Shown one piece after another: positions 21,332 to 29,813 of a stretch of 64,000 nucleotides of DNA. The notes under the pieces were generated by a model that worked only from the letters and a program-made list of their open reading frames with translations, searched no databases and was not told the DNA's origin. Numbering within the stretch: position 1 is the stretch's first letter; each line of letters opens with the position of its first letter. Source of the DNA: Thalassovita sp. Its GTDB lineage: Bacteria > Pseudomonadota > Alphaproteobacteria > Rhodobacterales > Rhodobacteraceae. The DNA lies in the NCBI GenBank assembly GCA_017792425.1, contig CP051233.1, positions 782,582 through 846,581 of the forward strand, read 5' to 3'. The position numbers and the translations under genes were made by a program.

Positions 21332-22084
21332 ATGCAGTTGGACTGGGGGTTTTTTGCCATCGCCGCACCCGCCGTGGTTTTCGCGGGGGTTTCAAAGGGT
21401 GGTTTCGGGTCCGGTGCGGCGTTCGCGTCCGCATCGATTCTCGCGCTGGTTCTTGAACCGGGGCAGGCACTTGGCATCATGTTGCCCTTGCTGATGTTGA
21501 TGGATGTGTCATCCCTGCGCCCCTACTGGCGGAAATGGAGCCTGCCCGACGCGCGCCGGCTGATCCTGGGCGCGCTGCCGGGGGTGGCCGTGGGGGCGTG
21601 GCTGTACCAGATCGCCGATGCGGACCTGTTCCGCCTGCTGATTGGCGGCATCTCGCTGGCATTCGTGGCGTGGCAACTGGGACTGAAATCGCGGCTGATC
21701 CGCCCACCCGCGCGGGAAATGCCCGGCTGGGGCGGGGTGCTGGCCGGGGCGATGGCCGGGTTCACCAGCTTCGTCAGCCACGCGGGCGGGCCGCCCGCCG
21801 CCGTCTACCTGCTGTCGCGGGGGCTGGGCAAAACCCCTTATCAGGCGACGACCGTGCTGGTGTTCTGGGCCATCAACATCGCCAAGTTCGTGCCCTACGC
21901 CTTTCTGGGCATCTTCAGCGCCCAGACCCTGCTGGCGGATCTGCTGCTGGCGCCGTTCGCCGTGCTGGGCGCGCTGCTGGGGGTGCGGGCGCATCACATG
22001 GTGCCCGAACGCGCCTTTTTTGGCCTGACCTACGTCCTGTTGACCCTGACCGGGACCAAGCTGATCTGGGACGCGCTGACCTAG
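21332..22084 (+). CDS. Sulfite exporter TauE/SafE family permease
   Basis: 250 residues with about eight membrane segments. The N-terminal GVSKGGFGSG and the central AGAMAGFTSFVSHAGGPPAAVYL block identify the TauE/SafE family, which exports small sulfonates, sulfite or related anions. The substrate here is unknown. The start at 21332 gives the typical short N-terminus; the frame further upstream lacks hydrophobic sequence. Confidence 0.85.
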   Translation: MQLDWGFFAIAAPAVVFAGVSKGGFGSGAAFASASILALVLEPGQALGIMLPLLMLMDVSSLRPYWRKWSLPDARRLILGALPGVAVGAWLYQIADADLFRLLIGGISLAFVAWQLGLKSRLIRPPAREMPGWGGVLAGAMAGFTSFVSHAGGPPAAVYLLSRGLGKTPYQATTVLVFWAINIAKFVPYAFLGIFSAQTLLADLLLAPFAVLGALLGVRAHHMVPERAFFGLTYVLLTLTGTKLIWDALT

Positions 22085-22097
22085 GACGCGCCGTTAT

Positions 22098-22113
22098 TTC
22101 TGCATTGCGGCGA
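22098..22113 (+). promoter_or_regulatory. TTCTGCATTGCGGCGA motif upstream of mcl2
   Basis: Sixteen-base motif matching the ccr-proximal copy at 37479-37494 in 15 positions. Its core TTGCGGCGA is a near-palindrome of the form TTGC-N-GCAA. It ends 67 bases before the mcl2 start. Confidence 0.5.
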
Positions 22114-22180
22114 CATTGCCCTTGAAACAATCGCAGAAAATGGGGCATGTCTGCGCAAGATTATTACGAGGAAGAGACTC

Positions 22181-23038
22181 ATGGACATGACCGCACGCCC
22201 CTATCGCTCTGTACTCTATATTCCCGGATCGAAGGACCGGGCGCTGGACAAGGCCCGCGGCCTGCCGGTTGACGCGATCATCTTCGACCTCGAGGACGCC
22301 GTGACCCCCGACGCCAAGGTCGCGGCCCGCGCCACCCTGAAGGCCGCGCTGGAACAGGGCGGCTATGGCAACAAGGCCCGGATCATCCGCATCAACGGGC
22401 TGGACACCGAATGGGGCGCCGGCGATGTCGCCGCGCTGAAGGACGCCGATTGCGACGCTTTCCTGCTGCCCAAGGTGAATTCTGCCGCCGATGTGCAGGC
22501 GCTGGCGGATCTGCTGGGCAACGGCAAGCCGATCTGGGCGATGATGGAAACCCCGCTGGGCATCCTGAACGCGCTGGAAATCGCCGCCCACCCGCAGCTG
22601 ACCGGTTTCGTCGCGGGCACCAACGATCTGGCCAAAGAGCTGAACTGCCGTTTCCGCGCCGACCGTCTGCCGATGCAGGCGTCGCTGCAGATGATCCTGC
22701 TGGCCGCCCGCGCGCATGGCGTGGTTGCCATCGACGGTGTCTACAACCAGTTCAAGGATGACGAGGGCCTGAAATTCGAATGCGACCAGGGCCGTGACAT
22801 GGGCTTTGACGGCAAGACCCTGATCCACCCGGCGCAGGTGGACGTGACCAACGCCGCCTTCGCCCCGTCCGAGGCTGAAATCGACCTGGCCCGCCGCCAG
22901 ATCGCCGCCTTCGAGGAAACCGAGGCTTCGGGTCAGGGCGTGGCCGTGGTGGACGGCAAGATCGTCGAAAACCTGCATGTCGAAACCGCGAAAAAGATGC
23001 TGGCCAAGGCCGCGGCCATTGCGGAACTGGCCGGATAA
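22181..23038 (+). CDS. mcl2: (3S)-malyl-CoA thioesterase / CoA ester lyase (Mcl2 type)
   Basis: 285 residues, HpcH/HpaI-CitE superfamily. The N-terminal RSVLYIPGSKDRALDKA, the metal-binding IFDLEDAV and a MMETPLGILNA block fit this family. In R. sphaeroides the Mcl2 protein of this length hydrolyses (3S)-malyl-CoA to malate in the ethylmalonyl-CoA pathway, while the lyase Mcl1 is longer; length and the neighbouring mch gene point to Mcl2. The choice between thioesterase and lyase activity is from context and is not proven by residues. Confidence 0.82.
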   Translation: MDMTARPYRSVLYIPGSKDRALDKARGLPVDAIIFDLEDAVTPDAKVAARATLKAALEQGGYGNKARIIRINGLDTEWGAGDVAALKDADCDAFLLPKVNSAADVQALADLLGNGKPIWAMMETPLGILNALEIAAHPQLTGFVAGTNDLAKELNCRFRADRLPMQASLQMILLAARAHGVVAIDGVYNQFKDDEGLKFECDQGRDMGFDGKTLIHPAQVDVTNAAFAPSEAEIDLARRQIAAFEETEASGQGVAVVDGKIVENLHVETAKKMLAKAAAIAELAG

Positions 23039-23074
23039 GCCAAAACTGCGCCCGGAACGAAAACGGAGGTTTCC

Positions 23075-23617
23075 ATGATCTGGCTTGTTCTGGGCGTCCT
23101 TATCTGGTCGGGCGCGCATCTGTTCAAACGCATCGCCCCGGGGGCCCGCGCCGGGATGGGCGACAGGGCCAAGGGGCCGGTGGCGCTGGCGCTGTTGGCG
23201 GCACTGGTGCTGATGGTGCTGGGCTATCGCATGGCCGATGGCGCGGTGTTCTGGGGCCGGTCCCCGGCCACCGTTGGTATCAACAACCTGCTGATGATCC
23301 TGTCGGTCTACCTGTTCGCGGCCTCTGGTCTAAAAACAAAGGCGACGCAATTCATCCGCCACCCGCAGCTAACCGCCGTCAAAGCGTGGGCCGTTGCCCA
23401 CCTGCTGGTCAACGGCACGGTCGAGGATCTCGTGCTGTTCGGCGGCATCCTGGCTTGGGCCGTGGCCGAGGTCATCCTGATCAACCGCCAGACCGAGTGG
23501 ACCAAACCCGCCCTGTCGACCGCCGCAAAGGAACTGCGCGCCGTGTTCGGCACCGTTGCCGTCTATGTCGGCATCGTCCTGATCCATAAGGCCCTTGGCT
23601 ATATTCCATACGGATAA
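23075..23617 (+). CDS. NnrU family membrane protein
   Basis: 180 residues, about five membrane segments. The blocks GAHLFKRIAPGAR, the HPQLTAVKAW segment and AHLLVNGTVEDLVLFGG match the NnrU family, first named in denitrification clusters but widespread without a proven biochemical role. No nitrogen-oxide genes are nearby, so a link to denitrification is not supported. It lies in the mcl2-mch cluster. Confidence 0.8.
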   Translation: MIWLVLGVLIWSGAHLFKRIAPGARAGMGDRAKGPVALALLAALVLMVLGYRMADGAVFWGRSPATVGINNLLMILSVYLFAASGLKTKATQFIRHPQLTAVKAWAVAHLLVNGTVEDLVLFGGILAWAVAEVILINRQTEWTKPALSTAAKELRAVFGTVAVYVGIVLIHKALGYIPYG

Positions 23618-23621
23618 CCCC

Positions 23622-23825
23622 ATGAAACTGTACAGATTCCTGACTGCAGACGATACGTCCGCCTTCTGCCACAAGGTGACCGCCGCCCTGAACAAGGGAT
23701 GGGAACTGCATGGCCAGCCCACCTATGCCTTCGATGCCGCCAACGGCGTGATGCGCTGCGGGCAGGCCGTGGTGAAAGAGGTGGAGGGCACCTATACCCC
23801 CGACACGAAGCTTGGAGAACACTGA
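23622..23825 (+). CDS. DUF1737 small protein
   Basis: 67 residues. The pattern YRFLTADDTSAFCHKVTAAL...GWELHGQPTYAFD resembles DUF1737, small soluble proteins of unknown function with a central GWEL/G motif. The ATG at 23622 matches the family start; its stop overlaps the mch start as TGATG, so it is translationally coupled to mch. Confidence 0.75.
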   Translation: MKLYRFLTADDTSAFCHKVTAALNKGWELHGQPTYAFDAANGVMRCGQAVVKEVEGTYTPDTKLGEH

Positions 23826-24859
23826 TGGCGAAAACCAACCCGGGCCGCTTTTTCGAGGATTACCAGATCGGCGACGTGATCGCGCACGCCGTTCCCCGCA
23901 CCGTGGGTGAAGGTGAACGTGCGCTCTATCACGCGCTCTACCCGGCGCGTCATGCGCTGTATTCCTCGGATGAATTCGCCCGTGACAGCGGCCTGCCCGA
24001 AAGCCCGCTGGACGATCTGGCCGCCTTTCACGTGGTATTCGGCAAGACCGTGCCGGACGTGTCGCTGAACGCCGTCGCCAACCTGGGGTATGCCGAAGGC
24101 CGCTGGCTGAAACCGGTCTACGCCGGGGACACGCTGCGCTCGACCTCCGAAGTCATCGGGCTGAAACAGAATTCCAACGGCAAGTCCGGCGTCGTCTACG
24201 TCCGCACCCGCGGCTGGAACCAGATGGGAGAGGTCGTTCTGGACTATGTCCGCTGGGTCATGGTGCGCAAGAACAACCTGGACGCCCCCGCCCCGGAAAC
24301 CGTGATCCCCGACCTGCAACAGGTGATCCCGGCCTCGGACCTGGTGATCCCCGAAGGGCTGGATTTCAGCAATTACGACTTCGTGCAGGCGGGCGAGCCG
24401 CACCGCTGGGGCGACTATGCGGTGGGCGAGGTCATCGACCACGTCGACGGCGTCACCATCGAAGAAGCCGAGCACATGATCGCCACCCGCCTGTGGCAGA
24501 ACACCGCCAAGGTGCATTTCGACGCGACCTTCCGTCCCGACGGCCAGCGGCTGATCTATGGCGGCCACGTCATCAGCATGGCGCGGGCGCTGTCCTTCAA
24601 CGGGCTGGCCAACGCGCAGATGATCGTCGGCCTGAACGGCGGCGCGCACGCCAACCCCTGTTTCAGCGGCCTGACCGTCAAGGCGTGGTCCGAGGTGCTG
24701 GACAAGGCCGAAACAGACGCCCCCGGCGTCGGCGCGATCCGCCTGCGGCTGGTCGCCGTCAAGGCGGGCGCCGAACCCGGCCAACTGAAGGGCGAGGACG
24801 GCAAGTACCTGCCCGAAGTCCTGCTGGATCTGGATTACTGGGCATTGATGCCGATGTGA
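23825..24859 (+). CDS. mch: Mesaconyl-CoA hydratase
   Basis: 344 residues, matching the R. sphaeroides enzyme in length. It interconverts mesaconyl-C1-CoA and beta-methylmalyl-CoA in the ethylmalonyl-CoA pathway. It has two MaoC/hotdog domains; the N-terminal sequence NPGRFFEDYQIGDVIAHAVP and the block SLNAVANLGYAEGRWLKPVY are characteristic. It sits downstream of mcl2 and upstream of sdh, as in R. sphaeroides. A strong terminator follows. Confidence 0.92.
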   Translation: MAKTNPGRFFEDYQIGDVIAHAVPRTVGEGERALYHALYPARHALYSSDEFARDSGLPESPLDDLAAFHVVFGKTVPDVSLNAVANLGYAEGRWLKPVYAGDTLRSTSEVIGLKQNSNGKSGVVYVRTRGWNQMGEVVLDYVRWVMVRKNNLDAPAPETVIPDLQQVIPASDLVIPEGLDFSNYDFVQAGEPHRWGDYAVGEVIDHVDGVTIEEAEHMIATRLWQNTAKVHFDATFRPDGQRLIYGGHVISMARALSFNGLANAQMIVGLNGGAHANPCFSGLTVKAWSEVLDKAETDAPGVGAIRLRLVAVKAGAEPGQLKGEDGKYLPEVLLDLDYWALMPM

Positions 24860-24864
24860 TCGCT

Positions 24865-24900
24865 GCCCCCCCCCGCCCGGCAAGATCCGGGCGGGGGGTC
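24865..24900 (+). terminator. Intrinsic terminator of mch
   Basis: GC-only stem built from CCCCCCGCCCGG and CCGGGCGGGGGG with a 6-nt loop, followed by TCTGATATT. It separates the mcl2-mch transcript from sdhC. Confidence 0.75.
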
Positions 24901-24990
24901 TGATATTCGGCTTGATCTATGTTAGCGATGCACATGCAGCATCGGCTGCGGAATCGCCGACATTCCCGACAAAAACTCTCTGGTCATTTT

Positions 24991-25021
24991 TGTGATCACG
25001 CTTGCGAATTGTGTGATCACG
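24991..25021 (+). promoter_or_regulatory. Paired TGTGATCACG operator upstream of sdhC
   Basis: TGTGATCACG at 24991-25000 and again at 25012-25021, start-to-start 21 bp, about 120-150 bases before the sdhC start. The same double site with identical spacing precedes sucC. Confidence 0.75.
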
Positions 25022-25054
25022 AAGCCGCGGATTTATGACATTTCCGTGTAATTT

Positions 25055-25071
25055 GATGCTGCAGCAGCATC
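25055..25071 (+). promoter_or_regulatory. Dyad in the sdhC leader
   Basis: GATGCTG-CAG-CAGCATC, a seven-base inverted repeat with a 3-base centre, 71 bases before the sdhC start. It could be a second operator or a leader hairpin; nothing else in the window matches it. Confidence 0.3.
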
Positions 25072-25142
25072 CGTTCCGCGTGACAAAACCGAAAAATAGT
25101 CCCATAAGTCCAAGCAGCAAGGGAACCCTGAAAGGATCTGAT

Positions 25143-25526
25143 ATGGCCGATGTGAAACGGGTCGAGCGCCCACTTTCGCCGCATCTTCAAATCTACCGTC
25201 CCCAGCTGACCTCGTTCACTTCCATCCTGACGCGGATCACCGGGAACGCCCTGATTGTCTCCGCCATGCTGGTCGTGTGGTGGTTGCTGGCGGCCGCAAC
25301 GTCCGAATCCTACTACGCCATCGCCAACGCGGTGCTGACCTCGTGGTTCGGTGACATCGTGTTCACCCTGTCGGCCCTGGGCGTGTGGTATCACTACCTG
25401 GCCGGTCTGCGTCACCTGTATTTCGACGCTGGCAAGGGCCTGGACATCCCCACCGCTGAAAAGCTGGGCTGGGCCTGCATCATCGGGTCGGTCGTCCTGA
25501 CCGTCCTGACCATCGTGATCGTGTAA
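25143..25526 (+). CDS. sdhC: Succinate dehydrogenase cytochrome b556 subunit
   Basis: 127 residues, three membrane segments. This membrane anchor carries haem b and part of the quinone site. The N-terminal RPLSPHLQIYRPQLTS and the haem-ligand region HYLAGLRHLYFD are conserved. The quinone-site block usually written SILHR reads SILTR here; the Ser and Arg are kept. The start at 25143 is preceded by AAGGA at the right distance. Confidence 0.95.
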   Translation: MADVKRVERPLSPHLQIYRPQLTSFTSILTRITGNALIVSAMLVVWWLLAAATSESYYAIANAVLTSWFGDIVFTLSALGVWYHYLAGLRHLYFDAGKGLDIPTAEKLGWACIIGSVVLTVLTIVIV

Positions 25527-25537
25527 GGAGACCGGAC

Positions 25538-25909
25538 ATGCGTTACCTGACCGCACGCAAACGCGCCGAAGGCAAGGGCGCGTCCCACACCGGGACCGAA
25601 CATCACTGGTACATGACCGTCAGCGCCGTCGGCCTGGCCTTCCTCATCCCGGCCTTCGTTTTCATCGTCGGCCGCGCCTTGGGCGGCAGCCACGCGGATG
25701 TGATCGCCACGTTCTCGCGCCCGGTTCCGGCGATCCTGACGGGCCTGACCCTGTTTATCGCCATGCGGCACTTCGCCAAGGGCGCAACCATGATGATCGA
25801 GGACTATGCACAGGGCACCGCCCGCAAGATGGGGATCATGTTCGTGATCGGCCTGTCCTATGTCCTGACCGCCGTGGGCCTGTTCGCCCTGGCCAAGATC
25901 GCGCTGTAA
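25538..25909 (+). CDS. sdhD: Succinate dehydrogenase membrane anchor subunit
   Basis: 123 residues, three membrane segments; the second anchor of complex II. GTEHHWYMTVSAVGL near residues 25-40 and HFAKGATMMIEDYAQG (haem-side His and conserved DY) match alphaproteobacterial SdhD. It lies 11 bases after sdhC and 13 before sdhA. Confidence 0.93.
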   Translation: MRYLTARKRAEGKGASHTGTEHHWYMTVSAVGLAFLIPAFVFIVGRALGGSHADVIATFSRPVPAILTGLTLFIAMRHFAKGATMMIEDYAQGTARKMGIMFVIGLSYVLTAVGLFALAKIAL

Positions 25910-25922
25910 GGAAGCAAGAAAA

Positions 25923-27728
25923 ATGGCAGCTTACGAATACGAAACACACGAATACGACGTAGTCGTGGTCGGTGCCGGCGGCGCTGGCCTGCGCGCCACG
26001 CTGGGCATGGCCGAACAGGGCCTGCGCACCGCTTGCGTGACCAAGGTTTTCCCGACCCGCTCGCACACCGTGGCCGCACAGGGCGGCATCGCCGCTTCGC
26101 TGGGCAACATGGGTCCGGACAGCTGGCAGTGGCACATGTTCGACACCGTCAAGGGCTCTGACTGGCTGGGTGACACCGATGCGATGGAATACCTCGCACG
26201 CGAAGCCCCCAAGGCCGTGTACGAACTGGAACACTACGGCGTTCCCTTCTCGCGGACGGAAGAAGGCAAGATCTACCAGCGTCCGTTCGGTGGCCACACC
26301 ACCGAATTCGGTGACGGCCCGCCCGTGCAGCGCACCTGCGCCGCGGCTGACCGCACCGGCCACGCCATCCTGCACACGCTGTATGGCCAGTCGCTGAAGA
26401 ACAACGCCGAATTCTACATCGAATACTTCGCCATCGACCTGGTCATGAGCGAGGACGGCCAGTGCCAGGGCGTTGTCTGCTGGAAGCTGGACGACGGCAC
26501 CTTCCACGTGTTCAATGCCAAGATGGTCGTTCTGGCCACCGGCGGGTATGGCCGCGCCTATTTCAGCGCGACCTCGGCCCATACCTGCACCGGCGACGGT
26601 GGCGGCATGGTGGCCCGCGCCGGTCTGGCGCTTCAGGATATGGAATTCGTGCAGTTCCACCCGACCGGCATCTACGGCTCGGGCTGCCTGATCACCGAAG
26701 GCGCACGCGGCGAAGGCGGTTACCTGACCAACTCCGAAGGCGAGCGTTTCATGGAACGCTACGCGCCCAACTACAAGGATCTGGCCCCGCGTGACTACGT
26801 GTCCCGGTCCATGACCATGGAAATCCGCGAAGGCCGCGGTGTGGGCGAACATGGCGATCACATCCACCTGAACCTGTCGCACCTGCCGGCGGCGGCGCTG
26901 GCCGAACGCCTGCCAGGCATTTCCGAAAGCGCCAAGATCTTCGCCGGTGTGGACGTGACCAAGGAACCGATCCCGGTTCTGCCGACCGTGCACTACAACA
27001 TGGGCGGTATCCCCACCAACTACTGGGGCGAAGTGCTGAACCCGACCGCCGATAACCCGACCGGTGTCGTTCCGGGCCTGATGGCCGTGGGCGAAGCGGG
27101 CTGCGCCTCGGTGCACGGGGCGAACCGCCTGGGTTCCAACTCGCTGATCGACCTTGTGGTGTTTGGCCGCGCCGCCGCCATCCGCGCCGGCAAGGTCGTC
27201 AACCCCGAGGCCCCGAACCCGGTCCTGAACCAGGCGTCGGTGGACAAGGCGTTCGACCGGTTCGACACCCTGCGCAACGCCAAGGGTGGCATTGCCACCG
27301 CCGATCTGCGTCTGGAAATGCAGCGCACCATGCAGTCTGACGCTGCCGTGTTCCGCACTGACAAGACGCTGGCCGAAGGCGTGGAAAAGATGACCGCCAT
27401 CGCCGCCAAGCTGGACGACCTGAAGGTCACCGACCGCAGCCTGGTCTGGAACAGCGATCTGATGGAAACGCTGGAACTGACCAACCTGATGCCGAACGCA
27501 CTGGCCACCATCGTCGGCGCAGAGGCCCGCAAGGAATCCCGCGGCGCCCACGCGATGGAAGACCACACCGCGCGCGACGACGAAAACTGGCGTGTCCACA
27601 CCGTCAGCCGCGTCACCGGCAACAAGGTGGACCTGTCCTATCGTCCGGTCATCGTCGATCCGCTGACCACCGAGGACGAAGGCGGCATCAGCCTGAAGAA
27701 GATCGCGCCCAAGGCGCGGACGTTCTAA
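25923..27728 (+). CDS. sdhA: Succinate dehydrogenase flavoprotein subunit
   Basis: 601 residues. It oxidises succinate to fumarate. The FAD-binding VVGAGGAGLRATLG, the covalent-FAD histidine in RSHTVAAQGG, the substrate-loop HPTGIYGSGCLITEG and the C-terminal HAMEDHTARDDENW block are all present. A sulfotransferase gene separates it from sdhB. Confidence 0.97.
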   Translation: MAAYEYETHEYDVVVVGAGGAGLRATLGMAEQGLRTACVTKVFPTRSHTVAAQGGIAASLGNMGPDSWQWHMFDTVKGSDWLGDTDAMEYLAREAPKAVYELEHYGVPFSRTEEGKIYQRPFGGHTTEFGDGPPVQRTCAAADRTGHAILHTLYGQSLKNNAEFYIEYFAIDLVMSEDGQCQGVVCWKLDDGTFHVFNAKMVVLATGGYGRAYFSATSAHTCTGDGGGMVARAGLALQDMEFVQFHPTGIYGSGCLITEGARGEGGYLTNSEGERFMERYAPNYKDLAPRDYVSRSMTMEIREGRGVGEHGDHIHLNLSHLPAAALAERLPGISESAKIFAGVDVTKEPIPVLPTVHYNMGGIPTNYWGEVLNPTADNPTGVVPGLMAVGEAGCASVHGANRLGSNSLIDLVVFGRAAAIRAGKVVNPEAPNPVLNQASVDKAFDRFDTLRNAKGGIATADLRLEMQRTMQSDAAVFRTDKTLAEGVEKMTAIAAKLDDLKVTDRSLVWNSDLMETLELTNLMPNALATIVGAEARKESRGAHAMEDHTARDDENWRVHTVSRVTGNKVDLSYRPVIVDPLTTEDEGGISLKKIAPKARTF

Positions 27729-27779
27729 GCCACCGGGCGGCCCCTGCCGGGGCTGCCTCATCACCACAGGGTTCACGGC

Positions 27780-28604
27780 ATGACACCGACGGCGCAGATG
27801 CAGGATCAGGCAGGGCAGGGGATCACCCCCGTCGCCCCGCGTATCCTGTGCGTCGGAACCCACCACAAGACCGGCACCATCTGGATGCAGCAGGTGTTCA
27901 AGGCGCTTTCGGGCACCTTGGACCTGCCGAAATTCTCGATGTGGAAACGGGCCGTGAAACGCATTCCCGAAACGGGGCGCGTCCTGGGCACCAACTGGGA
28001 CTCGGCCTTTCCGGCGGACCTGATGCGCCGCGATGACGTGCTGTTCGTGCACATCATCCGCGACCCGCGCGATGTTCTGCTGTCGGGCGCGCGCTATCAC
28101 GAAACCGCCCCCGCCACGAAAGAGGACTGGCTGCACGAACCGCGCGCGGAATTCGACGGCCTGACCTACCAGCAGAAACTGCTGGACATCGCGGACCCCG
28201 AGGATCGCCTCCTGTTCGAGATGGCGCACAAGCACGCCGAAACGCTGCAACAGATGCTGAACTGGGATTACACCAATCCCAACAGCATCGAGTGGCGCTA
28301 TGAAAGCCTGATCGCCGACACGGACTGCACGATGTTCCGCGACGCGCTGACCCGCTTTGGCCTGACCCCCGATCAGGTCGAAAAGGGTGTTCGGGCCTTC
28401 TGGGACAATTCCCTGTTCGGCGGCATGGCGGACCCGGCGCAGCGCAAGGACGTTGTGGCGGGGCACGTCAGCTCGGGTGCGGCGCGGCAATGGCCGACGA
28501 AACTGCCGCATCGCGTGGCGCGGGCCTACTTGGACCGCTTTGGTGATGATCTGATTGCACTTGGATACGAGACAGACAAAAACTGGCTAGGCGCCCTACA
28601 GTGA
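27780..28604 (+). CDS. Sulfotransferase domain protein
   Basis: 274 residues. The PAPS-binding loop GTHHKTGTIWMQ (5'-phosphosulfate) and the 3'-phosphate motif HIIRDPRDVLLSG are those of the sulfotransferase fold, which moves sulfate from PAPS to an acceptor. No signal peptide or membrane segment is seen. The acceptor is unknown. It is inserted between sdhA and sdhB on the same strand with short gaps (51 and 45 bases), so it is probably co-transcribed. Confidence 0.82.
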   Translation: MTPTAQMQDQAGQGITPVAPRILCVGTHHKTGTIWMQQVFKALSGTLDLPKFSMWKRAVKRIPETGRVLGTNWDSAFPADLMRRDDVLFVHIIRDPRDVLLSGARYHETAPATKEDWLHEPRAEFDGLTYQQKLLDIADPEDRLLFEMAHKHAETLQQMLNWDYTNPNSIEWRYESLIADTDCTMFRDALTRFGLTPDQVEKGVRAFWDNSLFGGMADPAQRKDVVAGHVSSGAARQWPTKLPHRVARAYLDRFGDDLIALGYETDKNWLGALQ

Positions 28605-28649
28605 CGCCCGACGGGCGCCCAAGGCCAATGCCGATCGAAAGGTAAGAAC

Positions 28650-29429
28650 ATGGTACAATTCACCCTTCCGAAGAATTCAAAGATCAAGACCGGCAAGACC
28701 TGGCCGAAGCCCGACGGCGCGACCAACCTGCGCAAGTTCCAGATCTACCGCTGGAACCCCGATGACGGCGAAAACCCACGCGTGGACACGTATTTCGTGG
28801 ACATGGACAAGTGCGGCCCGATGATTCTGGACGCGCTGATCAAGATCAAGAATGAAATCGACCCCACCCTGACCTTCCGCCGGTCCTGCCGCGAAGGCAT
28901 CTGCGGGTCCTGCGCGATGAACATCGACGGGATCAACACGCTGGCCTGTATCTACGGCATGGATGAAATCAAGGGCGACGTGAAGATCTACCCGCTGCCG
29001 CACATGCCGGTGGTCAAGGATCTGATCCCCGACCTGACCCATTTCTATGCCCAGCACGCCAGCATCATGCCGTGGCTGGAAACCAAGACGAACCGTCCCG
29101 CGAAGGAATGGAAACAGTCGATCGAGGACCGCAAGAAGCTGGACGGTCTCTATGAATGCGTGATGTGCGCCTCGTGCTCCACCTCCTGCCCCAGCTATTG
29201 GTGGAACGGCGATCGTTACCTCGGCCCGGCCGCGCTGCTGCACGCCTACCGCTGGATCATCGACAGCCGGGACGAGGCCACCGGCGAACGTCTGGACAAC
29301 CTCGAAGACCCGTTCAAGCTGTACCGCTGCCACACCATCATGAACTGCGCCAAGACCTGCCCCAAGGGTCTGAACCCGGCCAAGGCCATCGCGGAAATCA
29401 AGCGCATGATGATCAACCGCGCGGTCTGA
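28650..29429 (+). CDS. sdhB: Succinate dehydrogenase iron-sulfur subunit
   Basis: 259 residues. It relays electrons from SdhA to quinone. The [2Fe-2S] motif SCREGICGSCAMN, the [4Fe-4S] motif CVMCASCSTSCP and the [3Fe-4S] region CHTIMNCAKTCPKGLNP are complete. It is the last gene of the sdh operon. Confidence 0.97.
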   Translation: MVQFTLPKNSKIKTGKTWPKPDGATNLRKFQIYRWNPDDGENPRVDTYFVDMDKCGPMILDALIKIKNEIDPTLTFRRSCREGICGSCAMNIDGINTLACIYGMDEIKGDVKIYPLPHMPVVKDLIPDLTHFYAQHASIMPWLETKTNRPAKEWKQSIEDRKKLDGLYECVMCASCSTSCPSYWWNGDRYLGPAALLHAYRWIIDSRDEATGERLDNLEDPFKLYRCHTIMNCAKTCPKGLNPAKAIAEIKRMMINRAV

Positions 29430-29448
29430 TCCAGTCCGATCCAAACCA

Positions 29449-29474
29449 AAGGCCCGCCACCCCGGCGGGCCTTT
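29449..29474 (+). terminator. Intrinsic terminator of sdhB
   Basis: Stem AAAGGCCCGCC / GGCGGGCCTTT (11 bp) with a 4-nt loop, 20 bases past the sdhB stop. Confidence 0.85.
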
Positions 29475-29503
29475 GTCGTTGTTGACCCAGGGAAAATTGC
29501 GCT

Positions 29504-29519
29504 TGCTGCATGGCGGCAA
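29504..29519 (+). promoter_or_regulatory. TGCTGCATGGCGGCAA motif upstream of the 48-residue gene
   Basis: It matches the ccr motif TTCTGCATTGCGGCAA in 14 of 16 positions and lies 81 bases before the small gene. A TTGACC at 29483-29488 could be a -35 box, but no convincing -10 was found. Confidence 0.3.
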
Positions 29520-29600
29520 TTCGGGATTGGCGGATGTCATCGCCGCTGCGATGGATATGTTCATGCCCAAGGGAGGACGTTGACAACCAAAGGCACACCG

Positions 29601-29747
29601 ATGTCCGATACCGCGAAAACCCCCGAACAGATCGCCGCGCTCGAAGCGTTGGAACAGGCCTATGCCTATTACACCCCCGAACCCTACGAAACGGCCAGCG
29701 TCCCGGACGAACCCGTCGAGTATTACGAATACGCCGCCGCTGCCTGA
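29601..29747 (+). CDS. Small acidic Tyr/Glu-rich protein, 48 residues
   Basis: Begins MSDTAKTPEQIAALEALEQA and ends in a Tyr/Glu/Ala-rich tail (PVEYYEYAAAA). Supported as a real gene by position: its own upstream region after the sdhB terminator, ATG start, and a strong terminator 38 bases after its stop. I do not recognise a domain. The strongly acidic, Tyr-rich sequence has no membrane segment. Confidence 0.6.
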   Translation: MSDTAKTPEQIAALEALEQAYAYYTPEPYETASVPDEPVEYYEYAAAA

Positions 29748-29784
29748 CGCAAGGTTTGATTTGGCGGCTTGTCCGCCGCGATTT

Positions 29785-29812
29785 AGCCTTCCCCTAAACG
29801 GGAGGGCTTTTT
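29785..29812 (+). terminator. Terminator containing the next gene's ribosome-binding site
   Basis: Nine-base stem AGCCTTCCC / GGGAGGGCT (one G-U pair) with a 6-nt loop and TTTTC tail. The 3' arm GGGAGGG is also the only plausible Shine-Dalgarno of the FAD dehydrogenase, which starts at 29814, seven bases further on. Confidence 0.75.
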
Positions 29813-29813
29813 C

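Noticed and set aside
25836..28511. 891-codon minus-strand open frame
   Set aside because: Shadow of sdhA and the sulfotransferase gene; both have complete catalytic motifs on the plus strand.
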